Counted from the stretch's first letter, positions 16,045-22,162 are shown. The stretch is DNA of 64,000 nt from CAYJLC01 sp044426345 (GCA_044426345.1 JAWXUP010000001.1:1-64000); one strand, 5' to 3'. Made by a program: numbers and translations. Notes: generated by a model not told the origin, from the letters alone.

Positions 16045-16227
16045 TTATTTACCTCTCAATCTTTTTTCTCTAAAATTATAAATTTCTGTTACGTCAATCA
16101 TAACTAACCTATTTTTCTCTCTGTGGTGTACGTTAAGTTTACCGCTAGAGAGATATTTTTCTATCATTCTCTTTGATACCCCCAATAATTTACCAGCATC
16201 TTCTTTTGTTACACACATCTCACTCAT
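16045..16227 (-). CDS. Excisionase-like helix-turn-helix protein
   Basis: A small winged-HTH/MerR-like DNA-binding domain (VTKEDAGKLLGVSKRMIEKY with a following wing LNVHHREKNRLVMID), as in phage excisionases and satellite activators. The frame opens upstream at 16242, but the ATG at 16227 is preferred because it has GGAGG 8 nt before it and is followed directly by the domain. It is the first gene of the central operon. It may act as recombination directionality factor for the serine recombinase, as the operon activator, or both. Confidence 0.75.
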   Translation of the reverse strand: MSEMCVTKEDAGKLLGVSKRMIEKYLSSGKLNVHHREKNRLVMIDVTEIYNFREKRLRGK

Positions 16228-16243
16228 ATTTACTACCTCCACA

Positions 16244-16287
16244 AATAAAAAAACAGGATCATTACAGTAACACCCTTAAAATCCTGT
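16244..16287 (-). promoter_or_regulatory. Terminator-like hairpin in the operon leader (possible attenuator)
   Basis: On the minus strand ACAGGAT pairs with ATCCTGT across a 21-nt loop, followed by a run of eight T residues, ending 17 nt before the HTH start codon. It lies between the promoter (16357-16385) and the first gene, so it could terminate or gate transcription of the whole operon. Confidence 0.45.
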
Positions 16288-16345
16288 GTGTGTCCTGTTT
16301 TGATCCTGTTTATATCCTTTATTAGTTCGTGACTTTTCCTGTTTT
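16281..16345. repeat. AACAGGA repeats in the operon leader
   Basis: The plus strand shows TCCTGT at about 16282, 16293, 16303 and 16337, several continuing as TCCTGTTTT, and AGTTCGT twice (near 16323 and 16346). A further copy forms the other arm of the hairpin at 16253. They could be protein-binding sites or RNA elements. Confidence 0.5.
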
Positions 16346-16356
16346 AGTTCGTATTT

Positions 16357-16385
16357 ATTATATCATTATTTCGCTAAAAAGTCAA
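16357..16385 (-). promoter_or_regulatory. Strong promoter of the central element operon
   Basis: On the minus strand TTGACT (16385-16380), 17-bp spacer, TATAAT (16362-16357). A perfect 11-bp inverted repeat lies just upstream. Confidence 0.85.
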
Positions 16386-16395
16386 GAAAACCACT

Positions 16396-16429
16396 ATATA
16401 CAGTATTCATTACATTACATACTGTATAT
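16396..16429. promoter_or_regulatory. 11-bp inverted repeat, probable operator
   Basis: ATATACAGTAT (16396-16406) and ATACTGTATAT (16419-16429), 12-bp spacer, immediately upstream of the -35 element of the operon promoter. This is a likely binding site for a dimeric regulator. Confidence 0.6.
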
Positions 16430-16639
16430 ATGTAGTATTGGTGAGGTGAGCTTAGTTATAGTTAAGTTCAACTGATAAAGCCCGTAAAAAATATTTTAAA
16501 AATATATAAAAAATAAAAAAATTGCTAAAAATACACACCTTAAGTCAACTTTAACTCGATTTTAAGGTTTTAATTTTTATAGAAATTAAAATATTTCCAC
16601 TAAATATTACTTTTTTGTATTATTTAGTGATAATTCCTA

Positions 16640-16667
16640 TTTACAATGATGAAATAGTTGTTATAAT
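16640..16667 (+). promoter_or_regulatory. Promoter of the large putative noncoding RNA
   Basis: TTTACA (16640-16645), 16-bp spacer, TATAAT (16662-16667), with no ORF or SD downstream. Confidence 0.65.
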
Positions 16668-16673
16668 TTAAAA

Positions 16674-17110
16674 CATTTAATACTTTTTAATTAAAACTCG
16701 TTTTTAGGAAATTAGGCATAGTTCTCCTAACAAAAGGAGAAAATCTACACCTAAAGAGCCTCGTTTTTGAGGTTTCTTAGTTCCCTACATAGTCCTAGTA
16801 TTTCAACTAAGGATACTACAGTCTCTCCATAATAGGCGAGTTACGCATCTTTGTCCACGTTTTAACGGTAGCAATCTCTATCAAAGACTTCCTAGCCCAA
16901 CTTCTTTAGTTTTATATCGGTTTTTAAGTTGTATAAAGTCCGATTTAGGAGGAGACAGAGTAGGGATCTCTTTTTTCTCCCCCTGTAGATTTATTATTTA
17001 AGCTCTACAACACTACGATTATTTATAGAGGTTACGCTGTCCTCTTTATCACTATTTAATTGTAAAAAAAGCGGTTAAGGCAAGCATTACACTAACCTTA
17101 ACCGCTTTTT
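16674..17110 (+). ncRNA. Putative structured noncoding RNA, about 440 nt
   Basis: A gene-free stretch bounded by a promoter and by a strong terminator (GCGGTTAAGG/CCTTAACCGC with T-run, 17071-17110). It contains many local stems: CTCCT/AGGAG (16724-16739), GCCTC/GAGG (16758-16772), TAGTAT/ATACTA (16796-16818), ATCGG/CCGAT (16916-16944), GGAG/CTCC (16951-16980) and GAGG/CCTC near 17030-17045. It lacks any credible ORF with an SD. Size, structure and location in a phage-like element recall the class of large bacterial RNAs such as ROOL, GOLLD and ARRPOF, but I cannot match a specific family by eye. Confidence 0.55.
17064..17110. terminator. Strong bidirectional terminator
   Basis: AAAAAGCGGTTAAGG pairs with CCTTAACCGCTTTTT. 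It ends the large putative RNA on the plus strand. Confidence 0.85.
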
Positions 17111-17169
17111 AAAATTAAAGAAATAGTTTAAAAAGGAAATAATATTTCTATTAAAACAAGCGATTTTCA

Positions 17170-17198
17170 TTGACTTCCGATTACCTTTATGTTAAAAT
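17170..17198 (+). promoter_or_regulatory. Promoter of the small putative RNA
   Basis: TTGACT (17170-17175), 17-bp spacer, TAAAAT (17193-17198), with the predicted start near 17205. Confidence 0.75.
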
Positions 17199-17204
17199 AA
17201 TATT

Positions 17205-17319
17205 CAGTAAATCAGTTGCCTTTGGTGGTATTTTGGTAATTGCTGTACCATAAATATTCCTTACAGTGTAACTAGCACTGATAAGAACTGATCCAGCACT
17301 CCGTAAGGGGTGCTTTTTC
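17205..17319 (+). ncRNA. Putative small RNA, about 115 nt
   Basis: It has its own promoter and ends in a clear intrinsic terminator (AGCACTCC/GGGGTGCT then TTTTT, 17295-17318). A closing stem ATCAGTT/AACTGAT (17211-17217 with 17286-17292) encloses two hairpins, TGGTA/TACCA (17234-17250) and CAGTG/CACTG (17264-17280). No ORF with an SD is present. It is transcribed opposite to the neighbouring genes and could regulate the element or its helper. No known family recognised. Confidence 0.6.
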
Positions 17320-17570
17320 TATATATATAATAATCTCTCTTTTAAAAAAAGTCAATATCCACCCCCTATATAATGCAGTACGCTTGACAATCGATAAAGC
17401 CCCATTTTGAGCGGTTTTTATACTTAATAAAAAAATTTTCAACTAAGTATTGAGGGAGAAATTAAATGCCAAAATTACTTTAAATTCTGTTTTTACTCTA
17501 TGTTATATAACTTGTTGCTTACCTTAATCACAATTTAAAAAGATTTTTAGATAAAAATAACAAGACAAAA
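17320..17570. other. AT-rich intergenic stretch, no gene seen
   Basis: About 250 bp between the small RNA and the next terminator. It contains a GATAAAGCCC motif (17393-17402) also found at 13375 and 16474 in the element's gene-free DNA. No convincing ORF or promoter was found. Confidence 0.5.
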
Positions 17571-17605
17571 TAAAAGAGCCTACCTACATATCAGTAGATA
17601 AGCTC
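17571..17605 (-). terminator. Terminator of the sigma-like factor operon
   Basis: On the minus strand GAGCTTATCTAC pairs with GTAGGTAGGCTC (two G-T pairs), followed by TTTTATTTTG. Confidence 0.8.
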
Positions 17606-17611
17606 CCTATA

Positions 17612-18034
17612 TTACATATTTGATAATAAAAATTTACTCCACGCTATAGCATCATCTTCTCCATACATTTTATGGATACATTTTTCATAAGGGATCCTGC
17701 TAAGGTTTATATCTCCCTCTGTAGTAAGCCCTCTACGCTCATACCTACGCTCTATATTTTGTAGATGATGTCTAAACTGGTGGAGGAAAGGCTCTAGCTC
17801 TGGCTCCGTTAAATAGATCTCCTGTGTAGCTGGTACATAATTACTATCCCTTACCCATACTGTAAGTACAGGGATAGATACCATATACAAATCAGATAGG
17901 GTAGTGTTAAGCTCTCTGATAGTCTCCAGAGCCTCTATAGGATTATCTGGTAGTACAAACCCCTTAACAGGCTCTAGGGCTTTACAGGCTTTAAATAGTG
18001 CCTTATATAGGCTTACTCTTTCAGCTATTAGCAT
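17612..18034 (-). CDS. Hypothetical element protein, 140 aa
   Basis: Not recognised. A soluble, helical 140-residue protein with a His/Arg-rich segment (FLHQFRHHLQNIERRYERRG, about 84-103). It follows the sigma-like factor with a 15-bp gap and precedes a strong terminator, so the two form a short operon under a strong promoter. Function unknown; early regulatory or replication-related roles are possible given the position. Confidence 0.65.
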   Translation of the reverse strand: MLIAERVSLYKALFKACKALEPVKGFVLPDNPIEALETIRELNTTLSDLYMVSIPVLTVWVRDSNYVPATQEIYLTEPELEPFLHQFRHHLQNIERRYERRGLTTEGDINLSRIPYEKCIHKMYGEDDAIAWSKFLLSNM

Positions 18035-18049
18035 TAGTATTCACCCACC

Positions 18050-18643
18050 TTAAATACTAACTTGTCCGCCCTCATAAAGGGCATAAGCTGTTTGTATGCG
18101 TTTAACGTGGTAACTTATAGTAGCTGGAGTACATTCCAATAATCTAGCTATATCGCTTTTACTAAGCCCCTCAAATAGGAGTTCAGCTACTTTTCTAGTA
18201 GTATCTGCAAGTGTACTAAAAAAAGATCCTATATAGATGTTAGAGTAATCATCTGTGCTATAGCTTTCTTTATTAATGCTGTCTAACTCCTCATAACTAA
18301 GGGACTTTTCTCCGTTACCTCGTTTCATTCTATAAGCCTCATTATAGAGGCGGTTGTATCTTTGCTTAAGAAAACCTTTTAAAGCGGTGGTAAAAGCAAA
18401 ACCTCTATTTTTATCATAATGCTTAGTTGCCTCCCAAAGGGCTATATACCCAATTTCCATAAGATCCTCTAAATCGTGTGCTGGAATTGAGTATGTAGTA
18501 GCTACATTATAGATAATACCTCTATTTTTTGTCATAAGCTCTTTAAGATATTCCTCTTTTTGTGTTGTTTGAAAAAACTCTACTAACTCCTCATTAGTAT
18601 AACTATGTAATTCAACTGTAAATGTCCTGTAATTTTCCTGCAT
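18050..18643 (-). CDS. Sigma-70-family-like transcription factor of the element
   Basis: 197 residues. The middle region (LMTKNRGIIYNVATTYSIPA then HDLEDLMEIGYIALWEATKH) matches sigma region 2, including the core-binding helix. The C-terminal HTH (GLSKSDIARLLECTPATISY) matches region 4. Such small sigma-like proteins drive gene sets in clostridial mobile elements and prophages. The promoter is close to consensus and contains repeated GTGCTCT sites, and the divergent gene encodes an Arc-like protein. It may activate the element's other promoters; the target is not evident from sequence. Confidence 0.8.
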   Translation of the reverse strand: MQENYRTFTVELHSYTNEELVEFFQTTQKEEYLKELMTKNRGIIYNVATTYSIPAHDLEDLMEIGYIALWEATKHYDKNRGFAFTTALKGFLKQRYNRLYNEAYRMKRGNGEKSLSYEELDSINKESYSTDDYSNIYIGSFFSTLADTTRKVAELLFEGLSKSDIARLLECTPATISYHVKRIQTAYALYEGGQVSI

Positions 18644-18670
18644 ATCCTTTACCTCCTGTTTGAGTTATAT

Positions 18671-18711
18671 GTGCTCTATATACTCTATTATATATAGGTG
18701 CTCTGTATATG
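18671..18711. promoter_or_regulatory. GTGCTCT direct repeats, probable operator
   Basis: GTGCTCTATATA (18671) and GTGCTCTGTATAT (18699) lie 28 bp apart, one overlapping the spacer of the sigma-factor promoter and one downstream of its -10. The Arc-like protein encoded divergently is a candidate ligand. Confidence 0.5.
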
Positions 18712-18715
18712 TCAA
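18687..18715 (-). promoter_or_regulatory. Promoter of the sigma-like factor gene
   Basis: On the minus strand TTGACA (18715-18710), 17-bp spacer, TATAAT (18692-18687): a full consensus match. Confidence 0.88.
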
Positions 18716-18744
18716 GGCTTTTCCTCATATTTGAGTTAAAATAT

Positions 18745-18772
18745 TTGAATTATTTTATTATTATGATATAAT
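18745..18772 (+). promoter_or_regulatory. Promoter of the Arc-like gene
   Basis: TTGAAT (18745-18750), 16-bp spacer, TATAAT (18767-18772); divergent to the sigma-factor promoter, with -35 elements 29 bp apart. Confidence 0.75.
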
Positions 18773-18804
18773 AGAGAGTAATAATTATAAGGAGCAGTAG
18801 ATAA

Positions 18805-18999
18805 ATGGCTGGTAAATATACAGAGGCACAAAAGAAAGCAACAGTAAAATGGCAAGATGAAAAGACAGATTTAATTCGTATTAGAGTTCCTAAAGGCAAG
18901 AAAGAAGAATATCAATCTTTAGCTGTAAAATCTGGAGCTAAGAGTTTAACTGCATATATCATTTCTTTACTAGAGGAAAAATCAAAGGAGGAGCACTGA
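18805..18999 (+). CDS. Arc-like ribbon-helix-helix DNA-binding protein
   Basis: 64 residues. The segment TDLIRIRVPKGKKEEYQSLA then a second helix SLTAYIISLLEE is typical of Arc/CopG ribbon-helix-helix repressors. The start follows AAGGAG. It is the only protein gene of the element on the plus strand, divergent from the sigma-like factor and sharing a 160-bp control region, so it is a good candidate repressor of that gene and of itself. The stop codon lies inside the terminator hairpin. Confidence 0.8.
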   Translation: MAGKYTEAQKKATVKWQDEKTDLIRIRVPKGKKEEYQSLAVKSGAKSLTAYIISLLEEKSKEEH

Positions 19000-19016
19000 G
19001 CTCCTCCTAATTTTGT
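18987..19016 (+). terminator. Terminator of the Arc-like gene
   Basis: GGAGGAG pairs with CTCCTCC around a 7-nt loop that includes the TGA stop codon, followed by a T-rich run. Confidence 0.75.
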
Positions 19017-19022
19017 ATTTTT

Positions 19023-20744
19023 TTAGCTTTTATTTTCTCTCGTTACCTTAAATCTATCTCGTATTTCACTTAATACCAATACTGCCAGTAAAGTCATACT
19101 TACATAATCTACCCAACTGTTGGCGTGCTCATCTACCTCTTGTGGCATAGCTGTAGTGTATGATAGGGTAGTAGGAGTAGGCATAATCTCCGCCTCTTTA
19201 GGGCTTTCTGGAGCTATGTAAGAGCTTATAGATATACTTACTTCTCCATCTGAATAATTGTAAGATACATTTACTCCCTCCGCATCAATATGGATATTCT
19301 GATTTGCATTTTGGCTAACCTCTACAGGCTCTTGTGTAGCTGTTTGATACTCATTACTTTGTGGAATAGTAACATCTACCACAACAGGCTGTAAGTATTC
19401 TCCCAAATAACTCTGCTTTTCCTCTGTTGAATAGTTATTATAAGTAATAGTGTGATTGTTATATTCTTCGTTTGTGCTCTCATTTATACTAGAGCTATTG
19501 TCTGTATTATTAGTTGTTGAGGAGTTATCATCTATACTAGAGTTTTTGCTAGTGTCTGTAACTGCATAGCTACAATCATTAGATACACTGGTGTCATTCA
19601 CAGTATTGTTTGTAATATTATTAAAACTATCGTCTGTAGCACTATCAGTAGTTGATGTATCAACAATATCGTCCTGTTCGTCTTGTTCGTCTTGTTCATC
19701 TTGTTCGTCCTGTTCGTCCTGTTCGTCTTGTTCGTCCTGTTCGTCTTGCTCTTGTGGATCCTCTGGAGCATTTTGTTCTTCTGGAATATCTTGTTCTTCT
19801 GGAATATCTTGATCCGTTGATGGTATTAAAGGCTCCGTATTGGTTGCAAGAAACTTAAGATAGGCTATAGAGCCTCCCTCAGAAGTTTCAACTTCCTGCT
19901 CCCAACCTGCAAAATAGAGCCCATAATAAGACAAATAATTATTATATTCTTCATCTGTAGTAGTATTGCTATAATCCCCCTCGTTAGCAATATCTGAGCC
20001 ATAAATCCCTCTAACTTCATTCTTCCATATCAAGGAATTACTTATTAGCATATTAGCATTATTATATACTCCTCCACCCATTTTCGCACTATTTCCGTCT
20101 ATCTCTGTATTAGTGATAGTCATAGTGCCAGCGTTGTATATCGCTCCACCTGCTTCCTCTGCCCAACATCCATCAATGCTACAATTTGATACAGTTGTAA
20201 TACCCTCGTTAAATATAGCTCCGCCAAAATCCGCACAGCCATTTGAAAACTTACAATAAGAGAATGTTACTTCACCATTATTATCTACATTTACAATTCC
20301 ACCATTACCCTCCTCATTGAAACAATCCTCAAATGTGCAATATTGAAACAAAGCATTATTACTAACTGTTATAAATGGTTCCGTCCCTCCTACCGCATTT
20401 TCTCCACTACGATTACCATCAAAATATAATTTTGAGAGAGTTGCTTGTTGATTTTCTCCATAATCTCCAGAAATAATAATCTTAGCATCTGCCTCCATAC
20501 GTTTTATTACAATATACCTATTTCCTGCATCTATACTCACTATAGCAGGGATGGTTATTTCACCTTTAATTCCTATTATATCTCCACTTTCTGCATTTGC
20601 TATAGCGGTGTATAGTGCACTATAATGTTCTACAATAATAGTAGGATCTCCAGTTTCTGCACTAACGCTTACCAGATTGTTGAATATTAACACCAACACT
20701 ATCACCCATATTAACCCTGTTCTTAATTTCTTACTTTGTTTCAT
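19023..20744 (-). CDS. Secreted, membrane-anchored beta-helix protein with EQD repeats
   Basis: 573 residues. Signal peptide at 1-29 (LIWVIVLVLIFNNLVSVSAE). Residues about 60-270 contain repeated GGAIYNAG/GGAIFNEG/GGGVYNNA units with NCSIDG or NTEIDG strands, typical of a right-handed parallel beta-helix of the Pmp/pectate-lyase type. A Pro/Glu/Gln/Asp stretch with tandem EQD units follows, then a Ser/Asn/Thr-rich region and a C-terminal helix (about 545-563) with a short basic tail. There is no LPXTG motif, so it is held by the membrane helix. It is the element's largest cargo gene and probably alters the host surface (adhesion, or shielding from phage). The ligand is unknown. Confidence 0.8.
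   Translation of the reverse strand: MKQSKKLRTGLIWVIVLVLIFNNLVSVSAETGDPTIIVEHYSALYTAIANAESGDIIGIKGEITIPAIVSIDAGNRYIVIKRMEADAKIIISGDYGENQQATLSKLYFDGNRSGENAVGGTEPFITVSNNALFQYCTFEDCFNEEGNGGIVNVDNNGEVTFSYCKFSNGCADFGGAIFNEGITTVSNCSIDGCWAEEAGGAIYNAGTMTITNTEIDGNSAKMGGGVYNNANMLISNSLIWKNEVRGIYGSDIANEGDYSNTTTDEEYNNYLSYYGLYFAGWEQEVETSEGGSIAYLKFLATNTEPLIPSTDQDIPEEQDIPEEQNAPEDPQEQDEQDEQDEQDEQDEQDEQDEQDEQDDIVDTSTTDSATDDSFNNITNNTVNDTSVSNDCSYAVTDTSKNSSIDDNSSTTNNTDNSSSINESTNEEYNNHTITYNNYSTEEKQSYLGEYLQPVVVDVTIPQSNEYQTATQEPVEVSQNANQNIHIDAEGVNVSYNYSDGEVSISISSYIAPESPKEAEIMPTPTTLSYTTAMPQEVDEHANSWVDYVSMTLLAVLVLSEIRDRFKVTRENKS
19671..19751. repeat. Nine tandem 9-bp units encoding EQD
   Basis: On the plus strand GTCCTGTTC/GTCTTGTTC alternates nine times within the surface-protein gene. 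The unit length is a multiple of three, so gain or loss of units keeps the frame. Confidence 0.9.
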
Positions 20745-20810
20745 AATCTTTTTTCCTCCTGTATTTTAATTTTGCATTATCTGCACTTTTAATTATACTA
20801 TAAAACACAA

Positions 20811-20843
20811 AAAGGGATAGATCTGCAACAATCTATCCCTTTA
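20811..20843 (-). terminator. Terminator of the element LMW-PTP gene
   Basis: AAAGGGATAGAT pairs perfectly with ATCTATCCCTTT, followed on the minus strand by TTTTTGTG. Confidence 0.85.
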
Positions 20844-20847
20844 AGCA

Positions 20848-21312
20848 TCAAATTATTAAATTATTTTTAAGGTATTCAATAAAGGCATTACACCCAGTTA
20901 CTGCATCGTTATAGGTAGCATCAAAATCTCCTGTGTACCAAGGATCGGCTATATCTCTATTAGATCCAGCAAATGCAAGGAGCTTATATAGCTTTTTGTC
21001 TGGATCTCCTTTTAACATTTTACTAAGATTTCTCATATTAGCCTCATCCATGCCAATAATATAATCAGCCTCGTTATAATCTTTCATAGTAATTTGTGTA
21101 GCTCTATGAGGGATTACAGGTATTCCTACATCTTGCATTTTTCTAACAGTTCCTCTATGAGGAGGATTTCCTATTTCCTCTGTACTGGTGGCTCTGGATG
21201 AGATACTAAACATACTCTCTAAGCCCTTTTTGTTTATCATATCCTGTAGAACAAACTGGCTCATAGTACTCCTACAAATATTTCCGTGACAACACATTAA
21301 TACTCTTAACAT
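20848..21312 (-). CDS. Intact LMW protein tyrosine phosphatase carried by the element
   Basis: Complete low-molecular-weight protein tyrosine phosphatase (154 residues). The phosphate-binding loop is CHGNICRS (nucleophile Cys8, Arg14) and the general acid lies in DPWYTGDFD. It diverges clearly from the interrupted host copy, so it is not a simple duplicate. Its ATG has GGAGG 8 nt upstream and lies 58 bp after the stop of the host 5' fragment, inside the xpt transcription unit. It can therefore replace the disrupted host enzyme. In the excised circle it would lie 16 bp downstream of the extended recombinase frame. The substrate in the cell is unknown. Confidence 0.93.
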   Translation of the reverse strand: MLRVLMCCHGNICRSTMSQFVLQDMINKKGLESMFSISSRATSTEEIGNPPHRGTVRKMQDVGIPVIPHRATQITMKDYNEADYIIGMDEANMRNLSKMLKGDPDKKLYKLLAFAGSNRDIADPWYTGDFDATYNDAVTGCNAFIEYLKNNLII

Positions 21313-21369
21313 TACTTAGATCCTCCATTTATGCTACTATTTTCAAATATACTTTACCTTTATTTTCTG

Positions 21370-21426
21370 TCATTTGTTCACATAAAGGCAGATATTTCCT
21401 AGGCACACGAACAAAATTTTAGTCAT
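21370..21426 (-). pseudogene. 5' fragment of host LMW protein tyrosine phosphatase
   Basis: The first 13 codons read MTKILFVCLGNIC, the conserved N-terminal strand and most of the CX5R loop of an LMW-PTP. The frame then enters element sequence (LYVNK) and stops. An AGAGG site precedes the ATG, which is 9 bp after the xpt stop codon, so the intact gene was the second gene of the xpt operon. The rest of the gene is at 10515-10108. Confidence 0.92.
21374..21400 (-). other. attR (right junction)
   Basis: The crossover dinucleotide TG (CA at 21389-21390 on the plus strand) joins host GGAAATATC to element CCTTTATGTGAAC. The GTGAAC arm (21381-21376) is the mirror of GTTCAC at the left end. Confidence 0.88.
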
Positions 21427-21435
21427 AAAAAACCT

Positions 21436-22008
21436 CTATCTAAACTTAATTACACCGTCTACAACGTCATCGATAATCGCAAGCGATTCAAGTCTAATGC
21501 CTCTTGAACGAATTTCATCGCCGCCTTTTTGAAATCCTTTTTCTATGATTATCGAACAACCAATAAGCTCTGCATCTGACTGCTCAATAATTTCCATAAG
21601 ACCCAAAAGTGCTTGCCCATTTGCAAGAAAATCATCAATTACTAACACTTTATCGCCTGAATTCAAGAATTTTTTTGCAACTTGCACGTCAAAAACCGTA
21701 CCTTTTGTGAAAGATTCTACTTTTGCTTGCAAAATTTCACCATCAAGATTTTTTGACTTAGTTTTTTTCGCAAAAACTACTGGGCAACAATCGAAATGTT
21801 GTGCAACAATAGTCGCGATACCTATACCTGATGCCTCGATAGTCAAAATTTTATTAACTTCGCAGTCCGAAAACTTTCTTTTAAGTTCTCGTCCGATTTC
21901 ATTGAACAAACTCACGTCCATTTGGTGATTTAAAAAACTATCAACTTTCACGATATTTCCGTCTTTTACCACTCCATCTTTCAAAATTCTATCTTTAAGT
22001 AATTGCAT
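21436..22008 (-). CDS. xpt: Xanthine phosphoribosyltransferase
   Basis: Transfers phosphoribose from PRPP to xanthine in purine salvage. The protein aligns with B. subtilis Xpt throughout: KVDSFLNHQ near residue 22, the PRPP-binding motif VLVIDDFLANGQALLG, and the C-terminal IEKGFQKGGDEIRSRG. The frame opens at 22107, but the ATG at 22008 is used because it matches the family start (MQLLKDRI) and has AGGAG 8 nt upstream. The promoter lies at 22134-22162, leaving a leader of about 120 nt with a hairpin but no recognisable purine riboswitch core. The host LMW-PTP gene followed it directly before the element inserted. Confidence 0.92.
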   Translation of the reverse strand: MQLLKDRILKDGVVKDGNIVKVDSFLNHQMDVSLFNEIGRELKRKFSDCEVNKILTIEASGIGIATIVAQHFDCCPVVFAKKTKSKNLDGEILQAKVESFTKGTVFDVQVAKKFLNSGDKVLVIDDFLANGQALLGLMEIIEQSDAELIGCSIIIEKGFQKGGDEIRSRGIRLESLAIIDDVVDGVIKFR

Positions 22009-22133
22009 CGAAATTCTCCTTAAATTCTTGTCCCAATTAAACCTAATATATCTCAAATATGTATGTAATTCGTACCCTACAAGATATAAAAGCCCTTTTA
22101 TCTTCAATTGAGATAAATTCTTATAATTAAATT

Positions 22134-22162
22134 ATTTTAACACAATTCGACAAATTTTTCAA
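22134..22162 (-). promoter_or_regulatory. Promoter of xpt
   Basis: On the minus strand TTGAAA (22162-22157), 17-bp spacer, TAAAAT (22139-22134). Confidence 0.65.

Larger units (their letters stand above)
10515..21389 (-). mobile_element. 10,875-bp serine-recombinase element inserted in an LMW-PTP gene
   Basis: The boundaries come from the interrupted host gene. The minus-strand left end reads GATACTG-TG-TAGAAGTACG and the right end reads GGAAATATC-TG-CCTTTATGTG. Joining the host sides at TG gives GGA AAT ATC TGT AGA AGT ACG, that is G-N-I-C-R-S-T in frame. Joining the element sides gives an attP with arms GTTCAC and GTGAAC, each 7 nt from the TG core. Content: large serine recombinase, nine small phage-like genes on the minus strand, two putative noncoding RNAs, a sigma-like factor opposite an Arc-like protein, a secreted repeat protein and an intact LMW-PTP. 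No virion, large-terminase, relaxase or replication genes were recognised. Best guess: a phage satellite or a degraded prophage. Confidence 0.92.

Noticed and set aside
19671..19751. CRISPR-like repeat array
   Set aside because: Repeats are 9 bp, contiguous, without spacers and in frame within a coding sequence.
12600..21300. Complete prophage
   Set aside because: No portal, capsid, tail, large terminase or lysis gene is recognisable; only small phage-like genes are present.
22009..22127. Purine riboswitch before xpt
   Set aside because: The leader has a hairpin but none of the conserved purine-aptamer core sequences could be found.
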